Below are positions 60,746-64,000 of a stretch of DNA of 64,000 nucleotides, one piece after another. The stretch comes from Bacillota bacterium (lineage in GTDB: Bacteria; Bacillota; Desulfotomaculia; Desulfotomaculales; Desulfallaceae). The notes under the pieces were generated by a model that made no database searches, was not told the origin of the DNA, and worked only from the letters and a program-made list of their open reading frames with translations. The position numbers and the translations under genes were made by a program. The number at the start of each line of letters is the position of its first letter. Within the stretch, counting starts at the first letter, position 1. The DNA lies in contig JAEXOR010000049.1 of the NCBI GenBank assembly GCA_023439185.1, forward strand, positions 1 to 64,000, written 5' to 3'.

Positions 60746-62754
60746 AATCTCACCGACTGCATTTCAGCAGACACGCGCGCACTGTTGCCGCCCTTTTTCA
60801 TCAAGTACGCTACAATGCCCACAATAACGGCCACGGCAATCAACCCGCCGACAAATCCCTGGCCCAGTGTACCGGCAGTGGCCAAAGTACCGATCTGGTA
60901 CACCAGGAAAGCCAGCACGTAACCCATGCCCAGTTGGAAAGCAACAGCGCCCCCCAGCCACTTGCGGGATTCCAACTCCGAGTTCATGGCGCCTATCGCC
61001 GCGAAGCAGGGCGGCGTAAAGAGGTTGAATACCAGAAAGGAGAGAGCAGCCACCGCGGTGATGCCGAATATCGAGCCTACCTCCGCGCTGCCCCCAACCA
61101 GCGCCAGTTCCTCAGTATCAATAAAATTAGTTACCGCAAAGCAAACAGCCAGGGTGCCGACCACGTTTTCCTTGGCGATAAATCCTGTTACCGCCGCCGC
61201 CGCAAACTGCCACAGGCCGAATCCAAGGGGGATGAACAATATCGCCAGGGGTGTGGCAATGCTGGCCAGAATGCTTGTTTCCGGGGCAGTTTCGCCAACC
61301 ACCCGGAACTGCCAGTCGAAGGTTTGCAGGATATGCACCACGGCGTTGCAAACCAGAATAATTGTACCGGCCTTGATAATAAATGCTTTGGCTCTCATAA
61401 ACATGGACATGGTCGCCCTCTTCAAACTGGGCAGCCGGTATTCGGGCAACTCCATAATGAAATATGACCTGGAGTAGTCGCCGGTAATCCTTCTGATAAT
61501 AAACGCGCTGATAATGATTACGATAATGGCCAAAAAGTACATGGAAGTGCCGACCCAGGCGTTTTCACCAAAGAACACGCCGGCGAAAAGGGCGATGATT
61601 GGAAGCTTGGCCCCACAGGGCATAAACGGGGTCAACATCGCGGTGGTGCGTCTTTGCCTTTGGTTTTTAATGGTTCTTGTAGCCATAATACCGGGTATGC
61701 CGCAACCGGTGCCCACAATCATGGGAATGATGGATTTGCCGGACAGACCCACTCTTTTGAAGAAACGGTCCAGAACAACCGCCACCCGGGCCATGTACCC
61801 GCCGTCTTCCAGCAGCGCCAGGCAGAAAAACAGCACCATAATCAGCGGCAGGAAGCCGATGACCGCGCCAACGCCGCCGATAATGCCGTCAAGCAGCAGG
61901 GCACTCAAAACAGGGTTCACGTCTTCGCCCAGCAACGAAGCCACACCTTCATACAACATGTCTATCCAGCCCACAAAGGTATCTGCAAACCAGGGCCCGA
62001 CCCAGGCCTGGGAGACGGAAAACACCAACCAGATGATTACCGCAAAAATCGGAATGCCCAGCCACTTGTGAGCCACTATCCGGTCCACATTATCCTGCAG
62101 GGTTTGCTTTTCGGAACTGACCTTTCTCCTCTCAACTTCGGCGACAATTTCGTTAACAAAGGCATACCGTCTGCTGTCGGCCTTAGCGAATTCTTCTTTG
62201 GTGGAGGCTTTTTTGGCCCCTCTAATATTGGGCGCGATTTGCTTTTTGCCCGACTTGCCCAGTGTAATTACGATATCAATCAGTTGGGGCAAACCGTTAT
62301 TAGATGCACTGGTCGATACAGTTTGAATAACGGGGCATTTCAGGGCGTCGCTCAGCGCCGGCACATCTATCGTATTGCCCTTTTTCTCCGTCAAATCACT
62401 TTTATTCAGGGCCACCACGACGGGGATGCCCAGTTCCAATAATTGAGTGGTAAAAAACAAGCTCCGGTTTAAATTGGTTGAATCGACAATGTTAATAATC
62501 ACATCCGGGTTTTCATTCTGCACAAAATCTCTGGTTATCGACTCTTCATTTGTGTACGGCGACATGGAGTACGCGCCGGGCAGGTCCACCACAACCAGGG
62601 CTTCATTCTTCGGGTTAAGGTTCTGTTTAACAGTGCCTTCCTTCTTCTCTACGGTAACCCCGGGCCAGTTGCCCACATGCTCAATTTTGCCCGTAATAGC
62701 GTTGAACAATGTTGTTTTGCCGCTATTGGGGTTACCTGCCAAAGCGATTTTCAT
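60742..62754 (-). CDS. feoB: Ferrous iron transporter FeoB
   Basis: 670 residues. N-terminal G-domain: G1 GNPNSGKTT (7-15), switch region 'NWPGVTVEKKEG', G3 'VDLPGAYSM', G4 'NKSD'. A GDI-like helical region follows, then two Gate domains with the conserved cysteines ('MVGTGCGIPGIMATRTI', 'FMPCGAKLPIIALFA') and 'TPPCFAAIGAMNSE' near the end. It imports Fe(II). ATG start with GGAGGGAAC upstream. It lies between feoA (88 nt upstream) and the Cys-rich gene (ATGA overlap), under a Fur box. Confidence 0.97.
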   Translation of the reverse strand: MKIALAGNPNSGKTTLFNAITGKIEHVGNWPGVTVEKKEGTVKQNLNPKNEALVVVDLPGAYSMSPYTNEESITRDFVQNENPDVIINIVDSTNLNRSLFFTTQLLELGIPVVVALNKSDLTEKKGNTIDVPALSDALKCPVIQTVSTSASNNGLPQLIDIVITLGKSGKKQIAPNIRGAKKASTKEEFAKADSRRYAFVNEIVAEVERRKVSSEKQTLQDNVDRIVAHKWLGIPIFAVIIWLVFSVSQAWVGPWFADTFVGWIDMLYEGVASLLGEDVNPVLSALLLDGIIGGVGAVIGFLPLIMVLFFCLALLEDGGYMARVAVVLDRFFKRVGLSGKSIIPMIVGTGCGIPGIMATRTIKNQRQRRTTAMLTPFMPCGAKLPIIALFAGVFFGENAWVGTSMYFLAIIVIIISAFIIRRITGDYSRSYFIMELPEYRLPSLKRATMSMFMRAKAFIIKAGTIILVCNAVVHILQTFDWQFRVVGETAPETSILASIATPLAILFIPLGFGLWQFAAAAVTGFIAKENVVGTLAVCFAVTNFIDTEELALVGGSAEVGSIFGITAVAALSFLVFNLFTPPCFAAIGAMNSELESRKWLGGAVAFQLGMGYVLAFLVYQIGTLATAGTLGQGFVGGLIAVAVIVGIVAYLMKKGGNSARVSAEMQSVRL

Positions 62755-62842
62755 ACGTTCCCTCCTTGATGAATGTTAGTTTAAACTAACTTTTAAAATA
62801 AAAGAGCTACTGATTAAAAAATCTTTTACAGCAGCAAATAAA

Positions 62843-63058
62843 TTAAACCAAAATAGCGTTGGCCAAATCCTCGTCTATGCTGTACCTTGCATCTTTGATG
62901 TTAATTATATAGTTGGATGCCAATTTTGAAATAATGGTGACTTTTTCACCGGGATAACAACCAAGCGTGAATAAAAAATTACGCATATCTTCCTGGTCGG
63001 TATTGACACTACTCACTATATAAGGCGTATTTAACTGTCCCTTGGCTAATGACATCAT
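62843..63058 (-). CDS. feoA: FeoA-family protein
   Basis: 71 residues from the ATG at 63058 (GAAGGGG 6 nt upstream; two ATGs just before it are also possible). SH3-like fold: 'LAKGQLNTPYIVSSVNTDQEDMRNFLFTLGCYPGEKVTIISKLASNYIINIKDARYSIDEDLANAI' pattern, the length and topology of FeoA. It helps FeoB. Confidence 0.92.
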   Translation of the reverse strand: MMSLAKGQLNTPYIVSSVNTDQEDMRNFLFTLGCYPGEKVTIISKLASNYIINIKDARYSIDEDLANAILV

Positions 63059-63130
63059 GCTCATCCCCTTCTTCAACTTTTCCAGTTGTTGAAGCTTCTC
63101 CCCTTATGTTTGTTTTAATTATAAAAGTGT

Positions 63131-63158
63131 TGATAATGAAAGTCAATATCATTCTCAT
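63131..63158. promoter_or_regulatory. Fur box upstream of feoA
   Basis: tgataatgaaagtcaatatcattctca contains the 19-bp core AATGA-N9-TCATT plus an adjoining GATAAT half, close to the GATAATGATAATCATTATC consensus. Iron-replete Fur should repress the feo operon. Confidence 0.8.
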
Positions 63159-63184
63159 TGCAAATTTATAAACAACAGTTTTTT

Positions 63185-64000
63185 TTATTTTTGCAGTTTT
63201 GAAACAGCCTCTTCCAACCTCTCCAGCGCCTGCTGCGCCACGATACGGGGACAGGCCAGATTAAACCTCTGGAACCCTTCCCCACCGGGACCGAAAGCGT
63301 ACCCGTCGTCCAATGCCAAACGGGCTTTAGTGCGGATAAAATTCTGCAGTTCCAGGGCATTCATGCCCAATTTTCGCATATCGACCCATACGAGATAGGT
63401 TCCTTCCGGTTTAATCACTTTGAGCCCGGGAATTTTATTTTCTATGTAACCGGTAAAAAATTTTATATTATCCTTTATATATACCAGCAACTGTCGCAGG
63501 TAATCATCGCCGTAGCGAAAGGACGCCTCAAGGGCGGCAAAGCCGAATAAATTGCCGTTGTTGTGCCCGGCCCTGGACTGGATAAATACGCTGCGCCGGC
63601 GCTCATTGGGGATAACGGCAAAGGAAGTAGCCAGGCCGGCCAAATTAAATGTTTTGCTGGCGGACATAAAGGTAATGGTCTGTTGTTCAAGCTCCGGAGA
63701 TATTGTCGCGGTAACCGTATGTTTAACATCGCCAACCAGCAGTTCACAGTGAATTTCGTCAGATATAAGCATACAGTTGTTTTTCAGGCAAATTTCCCCC
63801 AAAGCGGCCAACTCTTCCCTGGACCACACTCTGCCCACGGGATTATGCGGACTGCATAAAATAAGCGTCTTAATCCGGGGAGTCCGGGCCGGAAAGGTTG
63901 TCACAGGCTGAAAAAGCCCTTCCAGGTTGTCCAGGTCCATGGTATACCGTTCGCCGTCAAAGGCCAAATGGTTGTATAGAACCTGGCAGCCGTTGTCTTT
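63185..64000 (-). CDS. MalY/PatB-type PLP-dependent aminotransferase or C-S lyase, 5' end cut by window edge
   Basis: The reading frame is open to the window edge and encodes at least 271 residues of the C-terminal two thirds. 'LILCSPHNPVGRVWSREEL', 'LISDEIHCELLV' and the PLP lysine in 'MSASKTFNLAGL' are typical MalY/PatB (cystathionine beta-lyase) motifs; 'GFQRFNLACPRIVAQQALERL' is the family end. The conserved Arg that binds carboxylate is in 'FNLACPR'. It cleaves C-S bonds of cysteine conjugates or cystathionine. The start lies outside the window. Confidence 0.92.
   Translation of the reverse strand, partial: KDNGCQVLYNHLAFDGERYTMDLDNLEGLFQPVTTFPARTPRIKTLILCSPHNPVGRVWSREELAALGEICLKNNCMLISDEIHCELLVGDVKHTVTATISPELEQQTITFMSASKTFNLAGLATSFAVIPNERRRSVFIQSRAGHNNGNLFGFAALEASFRYGDDYLRQLLVYIKDNIKFFTGYIENKIPGLKVIKPEGTYLVWVDMRKLGMNALELQNFIRTKARLALDDGYAFGPGGEGFQRFNLACPRIVAQQALERLEEAVSKLQK

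Noticed and set aside
1..64000. tRNA, rRNA or prophage genes
   Set aside because: No cloverleaf, rRNA-like, integrase, terminase or capsid sequence was recognised.

Overview
The window reads as chromosome of an anaerobic, Gram-positive, probably spore-forming member of the Clostridia, most likely a Desulfotomaculum/Pelotomaculum-type Peptococcaceae. The clues are a glycyl radical enzyme with its activase, a DUF3842 protein, a cobalamin riboswitch with CbiMN, an FmdE-family protein, butyryl-CoA-dehydrogenase-type fatty acid genes, a copper-amine-oxidase-type cell-surface domain, strong AGGAGG ribosome sites, many TTG/GTG starts, and no outer-membrane or LPS genes. This is inference from gene content; no rRNA or tRNA gene is present to settle it.

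Layout. 1-3085 (minus): a MacB-like ABC operon (ATPase, secreted CARDB-type protein, permease cut by the window edge). 3596-9605 (plus): an unusual ABC-2-type exporter locus in which a membrane protein with a large ectodomain occurs twice. The first copy has its ATPase and a small permease; the second is followed by an ATPase gene broken after about 23 recognisable codons and by an AbrB-type antitoxin remnant. 9660-11168: an ATC-hydrolase-like gene interrupted by an Rpn-family nuclease gene and flanked by a 53-bp direct repeat. 11200-13376: a BlaI/BlaR1-type regulatory pair in which the BlaR1-like peptidase is fused to a cell-wall amidase. 13502-17252: small membrane proteins, a TPR/HEAT-like protein and an orphan HicB. 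17307-24370 (minus): a SWIM-SNF2 helicase and a HypD-like glycyl radical enzyme with activase. 24733-32889 (plus): DUF3842, a cobalamin riboswitch plus a further structured leader, CbiM-CbiN without CbiQO, then a second hairpin-rich leader and a peptide/nickel-type ABC transporter operon ending in an FmdE-like protein.

33001-40367: an NCS2-type permease, then a KAS III-like protein without the catalytic cysteine, a TetR regulator, an acyl-CoA ligase, an acyl-CoA dehydrogenase and a Cys-rich DUF6125-like protein. Shared operator-like sequences in the first two promoters suggest one fatty-acid regulon. 40485-48845 (minus): a 2259-residue secreted surface protein with three tandem units of about 335 residues, two lipoproteins and a zinc-ribbon protein. 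49010-55262: a regulator cluster (PAS protein, truncated PAS-AraC, 12-TM LuxR, MalT/SARP chimera). 55327-64000 (minus): ParE/Phd, cysteine synthase, FG-GAP-like and DUF3160 proteins, MazEF, a Fur-box-controlled feoA-feoB-Cys-rich iron uptake operon, and a MalY-type lyase cut by the window edge.

The most unusual items are the duplicated exporter with M1-peptidase-like ectodomains, the Rpn element with flanking repeats, the BlaR1-amidase fusion, the two structured leaders around cbiMN, and the serine-for-cysteine KAS III protein with its operator pair.
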